Source: a virus. Taken from it: 40,979 nucleotides of DNA. The notes beneath the pieces are model-generated. The model did not search any database, was not told where the DNA came from, and worked only from the letters and a program-made list of their open reading frames with translations. The translations under genes and the position numbers were made by a program. Each line of letters opens with the position of its first letter. The stretch's first letter is position 1. The DNA lies in the IMG/VR virus record IMGVR_UViG_3300033148_006664, positions 1-40,979 of that record, one strand, 5' to 3'. Below, one piece after another: positions 29,128 to 36,272 of this stretch.

Positions 29128-29154
29128 AAATAAATAAAGAAAGGAGAAAAGAAA

Positions 29155-29952
29155 ATGGCAAATGCAGCAAGACAGATGAAAGAAAGAGAAATGATCCGAT
29201 TGGGAGATGTCATCATCGATCCGAGTTATCAGGTCAGAAAAAAACTCAGTGCGCACTTTTCAGCGGAATATGCACAATTACTCAGAACAAGAAAGGAAAA
29301 TCCTTTCCCTGAAATAGTGGTTGAGAAAAAGACATACAAGTTGGTCTGTGGCTTTACCCGCATGGATGCCTATCGCAAGGTTTATTCGCCTGATACTATG
29401 GTTCCGGTCCTTTTCAAATCATTCAAGAATTCTGCTGACAGATTATTCTATGCTGTTGCGGACAATAGCACTCATGGACAGCGGCTTGATAGTTTTGATA
29501 AGAAAGATATTATTCTCAGACTGGTGCAGGAAGGGGTCTCCATCAAGAAAATTTCTTATATATTAGGTTGGAAGATTGATAAAGTAAGCGTTTATGAAGG
29601 TATGGTCATTGTCCATAAAGATCCTAAACGACAAATCCCTTTGGATATTGTGGACAAGAAAAAGGTGAAGGATATTCCGCCAAGAACTGAAAAGTTTAAA
29701 TCTCACTTTGCAGTTGTGAACGGGAAACCGGAGCCATTGAAAAGGGGATTGGAACATCTTGATAACAAGGTGGTAAGCACCGAGGTCTATGAAAACATAA
29801 AAGAACATTACTCCGGATGGAATTCTAATTATCATGCTCGGCAACTTATCATGATGATTGACGACAAGACCATTAATCTAAAAGACGAAAAAACCGTTGA
29901 AGTTCTTTCTGAATTGTGCAGGAGATTGAGGGAAGTCGGAATTAGTTGTTAG
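29155..29952 (+). CDS. ParB-like protein between arrays 2 and 3
   Basis: Encodes 265 residues after GAAAGGAG. The N-terminal 100 residues look like a ParB/sulfiredoxin-fold domain: IRLGDVIIDPSYQVR (strand of the ParB start), FPEIVVEKKTYKLVCGFTR (the G-x-x-R turn) and VPVLFKSF. A helix-turn-helix region follows (RLVQEGVSIKKISYILGW). It is similar in layout to ParB-like plasmid and phage factors. Its position between two TIGR-like arrays suggests it belongs to that locus, perhaps in partition-like DNA bridging or array regulation. Its stop is 2 nt before array 3. Confidence 0.75.
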   Translation: MANAARQMKEREMIRLGDVIIDPSYQVRKKLSAHFSAEYAQLLRTRKENPFPEIVVEKKTYKLVCGFTRMDAYRKVYSPDTMVPVLFKSFKNSADRLFYAVADNSTHGQRLDSFDKKDIILRLVQEGVSIKKISYILGWKIDKVSVYEGMVIVHKDPKRQIPLDIVDKKKVKDIPPRTEKFKSHFAVVNGKPEPLKRGLEHLDNKVVSTEVYENIKEHYSGWNSNYHARQLIMMIDDKTINLKDEKTVEVLSELCRRLREVGISC

Positions 29953-29954
29953 AA

Positions 29955-30143
29955 GAGCGAGCCGTTGACGCTGAGAAAACCATGAATGACAAGCGAGCCA
30001 CAGGCATTGAGAAAACCAAATGATAAGAGCGAGCCATTGTCGGAGAGAAAACCGAAGCAGAAGAGCGAGCCACCTTTCAAGAGAAAACCACAAGACAAGA
30101 GCGAGCCATTGATGGTGAGAAAACCATTATCTTCGAGCGAAAA
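29955..30143 (+). repeat. TIGR-like array 3, 36-nt period
   Basis: Perfectly regular. A repeats at 29955, 29991 (AAGCGAGCC), 30027, 30063, 30099; B repeats at 29973, 30009, 30045, 30081, 30117; terminal GAGCGAAAA at 30135-30143. This gives five full A-spacer-B-spacer units. Spacers: GTTGACGCT, ATGAATGAC, ACAGGCATT, AAATGATAA, ATTGTCGGA, GAAGCAGAA, ACCTTTCAA, ACAAGACAA, ATTGATGGT, ATTATCTTC. TGATAA in the fourth spacer stops the frame that is open in array 2, which argues against coding. Confidence 0.92.
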
Positions 30144-30154
30144 AAAATAAAATA

Positions 30155-30182
30155 TTAAAAAAGCTTAAAAATAATATATAAT
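30155..30182 (+). promoter_or_regulatory. Repeated-type promoter after array 3
   Basis: TTAAAA (30155-30160), 16 nt, TATAAT (30177-30182), followed by GCTTAGAAAGGAGGTG and the ATG at 30206. It restarts transcription 12 nt after the end of array 3. Confidence 0.75.
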
Positions 30183-30205
30183 GCTTAGAAAGGAGGTGAA
30201 TAAAA

Positions 30206-30724
30206 ATGGATAAAGAAAATTTTGACTATGAAAACGATTTGGCAATTGACCCTCATGCACTTGATGATGAATGGTTATTACATCCCAATCTCTATATGAA
30301 ATATTCTGAGGCATTAGCTCAAGCACAAAAGTCGCGAGATAAGGTCAAAGAAAAACTTGATGTGACAAGGGCGCAGATAGATCGGGATATCAGAAAAAAA
30401 CCCGATGACTATGGAATTTCAAAGATAACAGAAACTGTGGTTGCTGGAGCAATTCTTATGGAGGCTCGATTCACAGAAGTTCAGGATCTTCTTACAGATG
30501 CAAATCTTGAAGTTAATCTGCTTCAAGCGGCAGTCAGATCTTTTGATCATAGAAAGAAAGCTTTGGAAAATCTTGTCACACTCTATATGGCGAGTTACTT
30601 CGCAGGGCCAAAGGAACCTCGGGATCTTCCACCAGGAAAACGAATGGTGGATAGGGCAAGGGATAAGGCTTCAGAGAAACAGAGAGAAGGAATTAATCGA
30701 AGGAGAAGAACGAGAAAACAATGA
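30206..30724 (+). CDS. Coiled-coil phage protein, possible recombination mediator
   Basis: Encodes 172 residues after the AAAGGAGGTG of the promoter cassette. An N-terminal D/E-rich segment (DPHALDDEWLLHPNLYMKYS) is followed by long helices (ARFTEVQDLLTDANLEVNLL, then AVRSFDHRKKALENLVTLYM) and a basic RRRRTRKQ tail. The layout reads like a phage family next to recombinase and single-stranded-DNA-binding genes that may correspond to a UvsY-like mediator; that assignment is by context and composition only. It lies directly upstream of the small membrane gene and gp32-like gene. Confidence 0.6.
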   Translation: MDKENFDYENDLAIDPHALDDEWLLHPNLYMKYSEALAQAQKSRDKVKEKLDVTRAQIDRDIRKKPDDYGISKITETVVAGAILMEARFTEVQDLLTDANLEVNLLQAAVRSFDHRKKALENLVTLYMASYFAGPKEPRDLPPGKRMVDRARDKASEKQREGINRRRRTRKQ

Positions 30725-30906
30725 AAGAGTTTTTAATTATATTCGGAGGAATTCCCTTGTTAATTATCGGAGTTTATCTTTTGACAAAGATAATTACAAA
30801 GGCGATATTAACCACTAAAAGACAGGAGGAACAAAAGCATGGCAAGAAAATCAGCAAAGGAACGGAGAGAGGCGTTAAGGCGCCGAACTCAACAATCGGG
30901 AAATGA
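30721..30906 (+). CDS. Small membrane protein overlapping the gp32-like gene (61 aa)
   Basis: ATG overlaps the previous stop (ATGA). The first 28 residues (EFLIIFGGIPLLIIGVYLL...) form one membrane segment; the remainder is basic. Its last 68 nt overlap the start of the single-stranded-DNA-binding gene at 30839, whose ribosome site AGGAGG lies inside it. The C-terminal part is therefore likely of low constraint. Function is unknown. Confidence 0.5.
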   Translation: MKEFLIIFGGIPLLIIGVYLLTKIITKAILTTKRQEEQKHGKKISKGTERGVKAPNSTIGK

Positions 30907-32026
30907 AAGAAACAAGACAGGTCTCGGAGGTTCTACGGTCCTTGATATTTCAGGGATTGAATCCTTAAACCTTTTTAAACCCAAATCCGGACAGGAGAAA
31001 AATTTTATTGACATTCTCCCTTTTGAAATCACTCAAGATTGGTATCCTGATCTTCGGACTAAAAGCGGCCGCCCAACAGGATTAGAGCCAGGGCTTGAGG
31101 ATTATAAATTAGAAGTTCCTGTTCACAGTCGAATAGGAGTGGACAATAGGCAATTTCTTTGTCGACGATTGGCATTTGGGAAGAAATGTCCAATATGCGA
31201 GGAATTGAGAGTAGAATATGATAAACCTAAATCCGAACAAAGTGAGGATGTCATTCGGGCATTAACTCCATCATGGCGTTGTTATTATAATATTTATGAT
31301 TACAATGAGCCAGACAAAGATCTTCAACTTTGGACGGATGCAAGCTATCATCTATTTGAGAAGAACTTTCTCGAAGATGCTCTTGATGGAGAAGAATATA
31401 TTACCTTCAGTGATTTGGAACGAGGAAAGTCTATCGAATTCAAAGGCAAAGAAAAGAGTCTTGGTGAGAGCAAATTTATCGAGGCTCAGTCAATTGAATT
31501 CAAGGATCGTGATGCCTATGAGGAAAGTATTCTGGATGAAACTTTGTCTTTGGATAAATTGCTTATTATTCCAACTTATGATGAAGTGAATAGAGTGTTC
31601 CTTGGACTGGATGAAGAAGAGGAAACTCAATCAGAAGAAGAGGAAACTCAATTAGAAAAAGACGATAATCCTCCAGATGAAGAAAAACCACCAGCCCGGA
31701 GATCTCGTAGTAGAAAAACTGAGCGAAAACCAAAGAAAGAAGAAACTCCAGAAGAAATTCCAGCAGGAGGCTGCCCCGATGGAGGAATCTTTGGTATAGA
31801 TTGCAATGAAAGAGAGGCTTGTCAAGACTGTCCTGAAGAAATATTCAATGCCTGTGCTGATGCCCAGGAAGGACAGGATGCAGAAGCTCAAACAACAGGG
31901 CAGGAGACAGAAGAAAAACAGGAAGAAAAACCAGAGCCTACTCCTCGGCGTCGAAGGACTACAAAGAAAGAGGAAAAGAAAACAGAAGAAAAACCTACCT
32001 CTCGTCGGAGACAGAGACGTAAATAA
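30839..32026 (+). CDS. gp32-like single-stranded DNA-binding protein
   Basis: Encodes 395 residues. The T4 gp32-type zinc site fits as H96, C108, C117, C120 (spacing 12, 9, 3, against 13, 10, 3 in T4). An OB-fold region surrounds it (LEVPVHSRIGVDNRQFLCRR and GKKCPICEELRVEYD). The basic N-terminus (KERREALRRR) fits the cooperativity arm. The C-terminal third is low complexity: acidic EEEETQSEEEE runs, then a cysteine cluster (GGCPDGG, CNEREACQDCPEEIFNACA) and a K/R/E-rich tail. That cysteine cluster and basic tail are unusual for gp32. It coats single-stranded DNA and recruits the recombinase. Confidence 0.78.
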   Translation: MARKSAKERREALRRRTQQSGNERNKTGLGGSTVLDISGIESLNLFKPKSGQEKNFIDILPFEITQDWYPDLRTKSGRPTGLEPGLEDYKLEVPVHSRIGVDNRQFLCRRLAFGKKCPICEELRVEYDKPKSEQSEDVIRALTPSWRCYYNIYDYNEPDKDLQLWTDASYHLFEKNFLEDALDGEEYITFSDLERGKSIEFKGKEKSLGESKFIEAQSIEFKDRDAYEESILDETLSLDKLLIIPTYDEVNRVFLGLDEEEETQSEEEETQLEKDDNPPDEEKPPARRSRSRKTERKPKKEETPEEIPAGGCPDGGIFGIDCNEREACQDCPEEIFNACADAQEGQDAEAQTTGQETEEKQEEKPEPTPRRRRTTKKEEKKTEEKPTSRRRQRRK

Positions 32027-32217
32027 TGAACGATCAACCAGAAAAACTTCTAACAATAAACACGGCCATATCCTATATCCAATCATTAGGGTATGGCTCT
32101 ATCTCCGGCCAAACAATTCGAGATTGGTGTAAGAAAAGAGGCATCGGGCGAAAATTTGGCGGGCGATGGGTGGTTGAACAAATCAAGTTAGATAGACTGT
32201 TAAAGAAAGGATTTTAA
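32026..32217 (+). CDS. Small MerR/excisionase-like helix-turn-helix protein (63 aa)
   Basis: The start shares a base with the previous stop (TAATG). Its 63 residues read as a MerR-type winged helix: LLTINTAISYIQSLGYGSIS, then GQTIRDWCKKRGIGRKFGGR and WVVEQIKLDRLL. It is similar to phage excisionase or HTH_17 modules that bind DNA. It may regulate the replication/recombination operon. There is no integrase nearby, so a regulatory role is more likely than excision. Confidence 0.65.
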   Translation: MNDQPEKLLTINTAISYIQSLGYGSISGQTIRDWCKKRGIGRKFGGRWVVEQIKLDRLLKKGF

Positions 32218-32248
32218 ATTCAAAACCTCTAACAAAAGGAGAGATAAT

Positions 32249-32416
32249 ATGCCAGGAAAAAAAGTAGAAGGAAAAGGTATTATGAAAAAGAACATTAATT
32301 TCAAAGGATGCCATGATACCATGGAAGAAGTATTCGGGAAAAAACCCATTGCCAGACCGGATGTTATGCGACTTGTATCCGCCTATATCCGAGAGAAAGA
32401 ATTGGTTCAGAATTGA
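32249..32416 (+). CDS. Small SWIB-like protein (55 aa)
   Basis: ATG 32249 after AAAAGGAGAG. It encodes 55 residues, with a basic N-terminus MPGKKVEGKGIMKKN and a C-terminal IARPDVMRLVSAYIREKELV, which resembles the core helix of SWIB/MDM2-type domains (RP.V...I..YI....L). It is too short for certainty. It may bind DNA or a protein partner in the neighbouring operon. Confidence 0.5.
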   Translation: MPGKKVEGKGIMKKNINFKGCHDTMEEVFGKKPIARPDVMRLVSAYIREKELVQN

Positions 32417-32432
32417 TGGGTTTGTTGGTAAG

Positions 32433-32480
32433 GGTAAGTAAAACGGTTGATTCTCCGGGTGGGCAACCTACCATCTTACC
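32433..32480 (+). promoter_or_regulatory. Nested hairpin between 32416 and 32556
   Basis: GGTAAG (32433-32438) pairs with CTTACC (32475-32480), enclosing GGTTG (32445-32449) with CAACC (32464-32468). It is more G+C-rich than its surroundings. There is no U-tract, so it is probably a leader element for the 32556 gene or an RNA processing site. The rest of the gap 32417-32555 shows nothing else. Confidence 0.45.
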
Positions 32481-32555
32481 TATCTGCCAGCACTTTAGAA
32501 GGAAGAATATTTGACTAATGAGTATACAATTTAACCCAACCAAGAAGCAGAAAAA

Positions 32556-32765
32556 ATGTATGATGACAAAGAAATAGAAATAGAGGATAAAGCAATACTA
32601 CTTATAGTATCAGTCAGAAGTGCTTTAGCAGGAGGCACAAAACACTATCGAAAAAGTGATAACAAGTTATTGATCACAGAACATGAAATTTTAGAAGCAA
32701 TGAGAAAAGAAGGGGGAATTTATTTTGAATTAAAAGGAGGAAAAGAAGATGAAAGTGGAAACTAA
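32556..32765 (+). CDS. Small unknown protein (69 aa)
   Basis: Encodes 69 residues from ATG 32556; no strong ribosome site is seen directly upstream (ACCAAGAAGCAGAAAAA). It contains AILLIVSVRSALAGGTKHYR and ends in charged EDESGN. No family is recognised. A gap of 69 nt follows with only a short 9-codon open stretch. Confidence 0.4.
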   Translation: MYDDKEIEIEDKAILLIVSVRSALAGGTKHYRKSDNKLLITEHEILEAMRKEGGIYFELKGGKEDESGN

Positions 32766-32834
32766 AATCATAAATATAAAAAATAAGAAATAAAGAAAAT
32801 GAAAGACAACGTTTATTTTTTAAATTAAAATAGG

Positions 32835-33023
32835 ATGACAGAAATGAAGAAATATCTTAGACATTTTAAAATTGATACAGAAGATATGATATACAATGAT
32901 GATCTAATTGATAAAAAATTAGAAAAAAGAGGTATTACAGCAGAGGATATTATCTCTATAACTCTTTATCATGAAGGTCCATATGAAACATATACTATAT
33001 GGTATAGATCAGAGAAGAAGTAA
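32835..33023 (+). CDS. Small unknown acidic protein (62 aa)
   Basis: Encodes 62 residues (MTEMKKYLRHFKIDTEDMIY; ends YTIWYRSEKK), with a second in-frame ATG three codons later. The ribosome site is weak (AATAGG). Its end is 13 nt before the recombinase ATG. No family is recognised; the helix-then-strand pattern suggests a compact fold. Reality is likely but not certain. Confidence 0.45.
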   Translation: MTEMKKYLRHFKIDTEDMIYNDDLIDKKLEKRGITAEDIISITLYHEGPYETYTIWYRSEKK

Positions 33024-33036
33024 AATAGGAGATAAA

Positions 33037-34125
33037 ATGGAACCAAGACGAAGAAGAAAACCTTTAACCGACCAAATAATAGATTCAGCCAAAAGGCCAG
33101 TTGAAAAGAAAACTCCCGTTGAATTTATTTCATCTGGCTCTATTATTCTTAATCTTGCGGCTTCCCAAAAAGGTAGAAGAGGAGGTTGGGCCCGAGGCAG
33201 AATCAATAACATAGTCGGAGATGGCTCAAGTGGAAAGACGCTATTAGCATTGGAAGCTTGTGCTGATGCATTTTACAATATTCAAAAGGTCAAATCCCAA
33301 CATTTCAAACCAGTCAGAAAAGTCATTATCGTATATAATAACATTGAAGGAGTAATGGATTTTCCTATTGCTAAAATGTACGGACAGAAGTTTTATGATG
33401 AGGTTGAATGGATTCAATCTGAAACCTGTGAAGAATTTGGAAGAGATTATCAGAGAAGAGTCCAAAATCTCAAATCAGGAGAATTTCTTTTATATGTTCT
33501 TGACTCTATTGATGCTACTATTCCCCAAACAGCAAAGGATAGAATTCAAGCGGCTATCAAAAAAGATACAAAAGAAGAAGGAAGCTATGGAACAGAAAAG
33601 GCAAAATATTTCAGTTCAGCCTTTTTCAATCATTTATGTAGTATCATGGAAAAGAAAGATGCGACGCTGGTTCTTGTTTCGCAAGTAAGAGAAAAAATTG
33701 GTATCACATTCGGAAAAAAACTTTATAGAACGGGAGGTAAGGCCCTCGACTTCTATACTCATCAGGTTGCCTGGTTATATGAGAAAGGAAAGCTTCATCG
33801 TACTTTTCGTACTCAGAAAAAAGATTATGGTATTAGAATAAGGGCTAAATGGGAAAGGAACAAAACCGCCACTCCATATAGAGAGGCTGAATTTACAATT
33901 TTATTTGATTATGGTTTAGATGATATTGGGACCATGCTGGATTATTTATATGGCCCTGAAGAAAAAGAAATTAAATGGGATAAAGACAAGATCAAAAAAA
34001 GTGAATTGCTCGAATTAATTGAAGGAGATCATATTTTATATGATAAATTAGTTGATCTTGTAGAACAAGATTGGTTTGAAATCGAGGAAGAAATAAAACC
34101 TAAAAGAAAGAAGAGATTTGACTAA
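33037..34125 (+). CDS. recA: RecA/UvsX-like recombinase
   Basis: Encodes 362 residues from ATG 33037 after TAGGAG; the frame is open upstream but the start fits the family. Walker A is GDGSSGKT at 61-68, Walker B LLYVLDSID at 151-159, and the L2-side TFGKKLYRTGGKALDFYTHQ matches the phage RecA/UvsX region. An acidic to basic C-terminal tail ends KPKRKKRFD. It forms filaments on single-stranded DNA and drives strand exchange, probably assisted by the gp32-like (30839) and mediator-like (30206) proteins and with RuvC (34126) acting downstream. Confidence 0.9.
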   Translation: MEPRRRRKPLTDQIIDSAKRPVEKKTPVEFISSGSIILNLAASQKGRRGGWARGRINNIVGDGSSGKTLLALEACADAFYNIQKVKSQHFKPVRKVIIVYNNIEGVMDFPIAKMYGQKFYDEVEWIQSETCEEFGRDYQRRVQNLKSGEFLLYVLDSIDATIPQTAKDRIQAAIKKDTKEEGSYGTEKAKYFSSAFFNHLCSIMEKKDATLVLVSQVREKIGITFGKKLYRTGGKALDFYTHQVAWLYEKGKLHRTFRTQKKDYGIRIRAKWERNKTATPYREAEFTILFDYGLDDIGTMLDYLYGPEEKEIKWDKDKIKKSELLELIEGDHILYDKLVDLVEQDWFEIEEEIKPKRKKRFD

Positions 34126-34605
34126 ATGAAAATCCCTTTATACATTGGAATAGACCCAGGGAAAAGCGGGGCAATAGCCTTGATTACCGCCCAATGCAAA
34201 ATACTGGAATTGGAAGATTGGCCAGGGGATGAAAATACAGCAGCTGGACTTATGTGGGCAATCAGTGAAAGGTATCCTGAAAAGAAATATGAAATCGTAG
34301 CAGCAATAGAGCAAGTCCACTCAATGCCAGGCCAAGGAATAAGCTCAAGTTTTAAATTTGGAACCAACTTTGGGATATGGAGAATGGCTCTTGCCATGCT
34401 TGCTATTCCTTTTATTCTGGTGACTCCTCAGAAATGGCAAAAAGGATTGATATCAAAAGATGACAAAATGCTTGGCAAAAGAAAAGGGAGTTGTGTTGCT
34501 GCGGCCAGATTATTTCCAAAGGCAGAACTTTATGGTCCTCAAGGAGGAGCAAAAGATGGCAGGGCAGACGCCCTCATGATTGCTGATTGGAGAAGGAGAA
34601 GTTGA
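34126..34605 (+). CDS. RuvC-like Holliday junction resolvase
   Basis: Encodes 159 residues; the ATG directly follows the recombinase stop. The RNase-H-fold catalytic residues are visible: D10 in YIGIDPGKSG, E62 in AAIEQVHSMPGQG and D144/D148 in KDGRADALMIAD. The SSSFKFGTNFG stretch that follows the glutamate is characteristic of phage RuvC-type resolvases. It cuts recombination or replication junctions before packaging. Confidence 0.92.
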   Translation: MKIPLYIGIDPGKSGAIALITAQCKILELEDWPGDENTAAGLMWAISERYPEKKYEIVAAIEQVHSMPGQGISSSFKFGTNFGIWRMALAMLAIPFILVTPQKWQKGLISKDDKMLGKRKGSCVAAARLFPKAELYGPQGGAKDGRADALMIADWRRRS

Positions 34606-34622
34606 TATTAAAAGGAGGTTTG

Positions 34623-35003
34623 ATGACTAAAAAAAGAATCAAAGTTTCAAGTGCAAAAGCCAAAGGAAGAGATCTTCAGCAATGGGTGGCAAAGATGATT
34701 TCTGATCTAATTCATTTTCCTTGGGGTAAAGATGAAATGATTGCCTCACGAGAGATGGGACAGACAGGTCCTGATATTAGATTGGTGGCAGACGCCAGAG
34801 AACAATTTCCTTGGTCAGTTGAATGCAAACGACAGGAATCTTGGTCAGTTCATAATTGGGTCGAGCAAGCTCAAAAGAATCAAATGGCTGGGACTGATTG
34901 GCTCATAGTTGCCAAACGTTCTCATAAAGATCCTGTGGTCATTTTAGATGCTTTCGTATTTTTTCAATTACTCAGACATATCCCCGGAAAAAAAGGAAGA
35001 TAA
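34623..35003 (+). CDS. PD-(D/E)XK nuclease-fold protein
   Basis: Encodes 126 residues from ATG 34623 after AAAGGAGG. The motif GPDI (D51) followed by VECK (E67, K69) is the classical PD...(D/E)XK site, set on the expected strand-turn-strand. The remainder (HNWVEQAQKNQMAGTDWLIV) fits the following helix and strand. It is small and similar to archaeal-type Hjc resolvases and to phage holliday-junction or restriction-type nucleases. It lies directly after RuvC, so it may process branched DNA. Confidence 0.8.
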   Translation: MTKKRIKVSSAKAKGRDLQQWVAKMISDLIHFPWGKDEMIASREMGQTGPDIRLVADAREQFPWSVECKRQESWSVHNWVEQAQKNQMAGTDWLIVAKRSHKDPVVILDAFVFFQLLRHIPGKKGR

Positions 35004-35006
35004 ATA

Positions 35007-36086
35007 ATGCTTAAATCTCTACAAATTCAAAACTATCAATCCCACAAAAATACTCAATTAGAATTTGATCCGGGTGTTAATGCAATAATTGGCGCGACGG
35101 ACTCAGGTAAGTCTGTTATTCTTCGAAGTCTCAACTGGATATTTAACAACAGGCCAAGCGGAGATGCTTTCCGATCTACATGGGGAGGGGATACCGTTGT
35201 TGATATTGAAATGGAAGAAGAAATAATTAGCAGAGAGAAAGGAAAGGAAAATTTATATACTATATCCTCTCAAGGAAAACAGCCAAAAGAATTCAAAGCA
35301 ATGGGTCAATCTGTTCCGGATGAGATACAATTACTTCTTAATATAAAATCAATCAATTGTCAATTTCAACATGATTCTATATTTCTTCTTAGCCAAAGTC
35401 CAGGAGAAATTGCTCGCTATTTAAACGAAATTGTTAATCTGGATAAAATAGATATTGCTCTCAAAAATATCGCCAAACAACTCAGAGGTGAAACTCAAAA
35501 TTTAAAACAAGGAACTTTTCACTTATCAGAATTGAATGAACAAATTCAACAATATGATTGGGTGAATCAGGCGGATGGAAATTTGATTGTTCTGGAAAAT
35601 TTAGAAAAGGAAATAAACAGAGGACAAAAGGAAGTTTATACCTTAAAGATTTTGATTGAAGAGGTTTCAAATATAAATAGAGAAAAAGAGCAGACTGAAA
35701 TTATTCTTGACGCTGAAAATTTCTTGGAAAAACAATTTATCGTTGAGACTGAAATCTCTAAAATACGGCTTTCAAAAGAAAATCTTATATTTTTATATAA
35801 AGAACTGGAGAAAATTGATTCTCACCTATGTTCCGCCCGTATTCTGGCAGATTTGCAGCCCGATTTAAACTTCCTTTTGACTCTTGATAACGAAATAATG
35901 ATAGAAAGTAATCAATATTTTAAACTTGAGGATATTTCCAAAGAAATTGAAGATATAGAAACACAGCAAAAAGAACTTCAAATCAAACTTAAAAAACAAG
36001 AAGAAGAATTTCATAAATTAATGCCGTCAATATGTCCATTGTGTGGACATGAAGTAAAATCAAATATCAGAAGGAAAAGAAAATGA
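35007..36086 (+). CDS. SMC/SbcC-like ATPase, N-terminal half with zinc hook
   Basis: Encodes 359 residues. The first 150 hold the ABC-type ATPase N-lobe: Walker A GATDSGKS (29-36) and a conserved VPDEIQLLLNIKSINCQFQ. A coiled coil follows (about 150-340), ending in a CPLCG zinc hook (C343/C346). The C-terminal half of SbcC (Walker B, signature motif, second coil) is missing. This half-SMC layout is common in phages and works with a separate Mre11-like nuclease, encoded next at 36273. It would bind DNA ends and tether them. Confidence 0.82.
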   Translation: MLKSLQIQNYQSHKNTQLEFDPGVNAIIGATDSGKSVILRSLNWIFNNRPSGDAFRSTWGGDTVVDIEMEEEIISREKGKENLYTISSQGKQPKEFKAMGQSVPDEIQLLLNIKSINCQFQHDSIFLLSQSPGEIARYLNEIVNLDKIDIALKNIAKQLRGETQNLKQGTFHLSELNEQIQQYDWVNQADGNLIVLENLEKEINRGQKEVYTLKILIEEVSNINREKEQTEIILDAENFLEKQFIVETEISKIRLSKENLIFLYKELEKIDSHLCSARILADLQPDLNFLLTLDNEIMIESNQYFKLEDISKEIEDIETQQKELQIKLKKQEEEFHKLMPSICPLCGHEVKSNIRRKRK

Positions 36087-36187
36087 GCCCCTTTACAAAT
36101 CCTTTTGTAAAATTATTCATTAGAAATTTTAGAGATCGAGAGAATTTAGATTTGGATCTAACCCCCAAAAGAGCAGAAAGCTTATAA
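36083..36187 (+). CDS. Very small unknown ORF (34 aa)
   Basis: ATG 36083 overlaps the SMC stop (ATGA). It encodes 34 residues, MSPFTNPFVKLFIRNFRDRE onward, ending RAESL. No family is recognised. The interval to 36273 contains no better gene; another frame there is open with lysine-rich coiled-coil-like composition but lacks a good start. It may be a coupling peptide or a remnant. Confidence 0.3.
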   Translation: MSPFTNPFVKLFIRNFRDRENLDLDLTPKRAESL

Positions 36188-36272
36188 AAAATATCAAAAT
36201 CAATCTGTTGGAAAAAACAGAAGGAAAAATAAACAGGCAAAAAAGTCTCGAAGGAGAAACAGAAAAAAATAA

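Noticed and set aside
28948-29133. A 61-codon open frame with ERA..KKT repeats across array 2
   Set aside because: It arises because the 36-nt period is a multiple of three and no spacer of this array makes a stop. The same frame is closed by stops in arrays 1 and 3, while the DNA repeat pattern is the same. Read as array, not gene.
27773-30143. Classical CRISPR arrays
   Set aside because: Repeats are 9 nt, of two alternating types, and not palindromic; spacers are 9 nt; there is no cas1, cas2 or effector gene.
31711-31737. GAGCGAAAACC in the gp32-like gene as an extra array unit
   Set aside because: It is a single chance match in a lysine/arginine-rich coding tail, without 18-nt periodic partners.
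32971-33036. Upstream start of the recombinase at 32971
   Set aside because: It lies within the preceding small gene; ATG 33037 has a TAGGAG site and gives the normal family N-terminus.
36188-36272. A continuation of the SMC-like protein in the lysine-rich open stretch
   Set aside because: The frame has no start with ribosome site and no Walker B or signature motif; half-SMC proteins ending at the zinc hook are known in phages.
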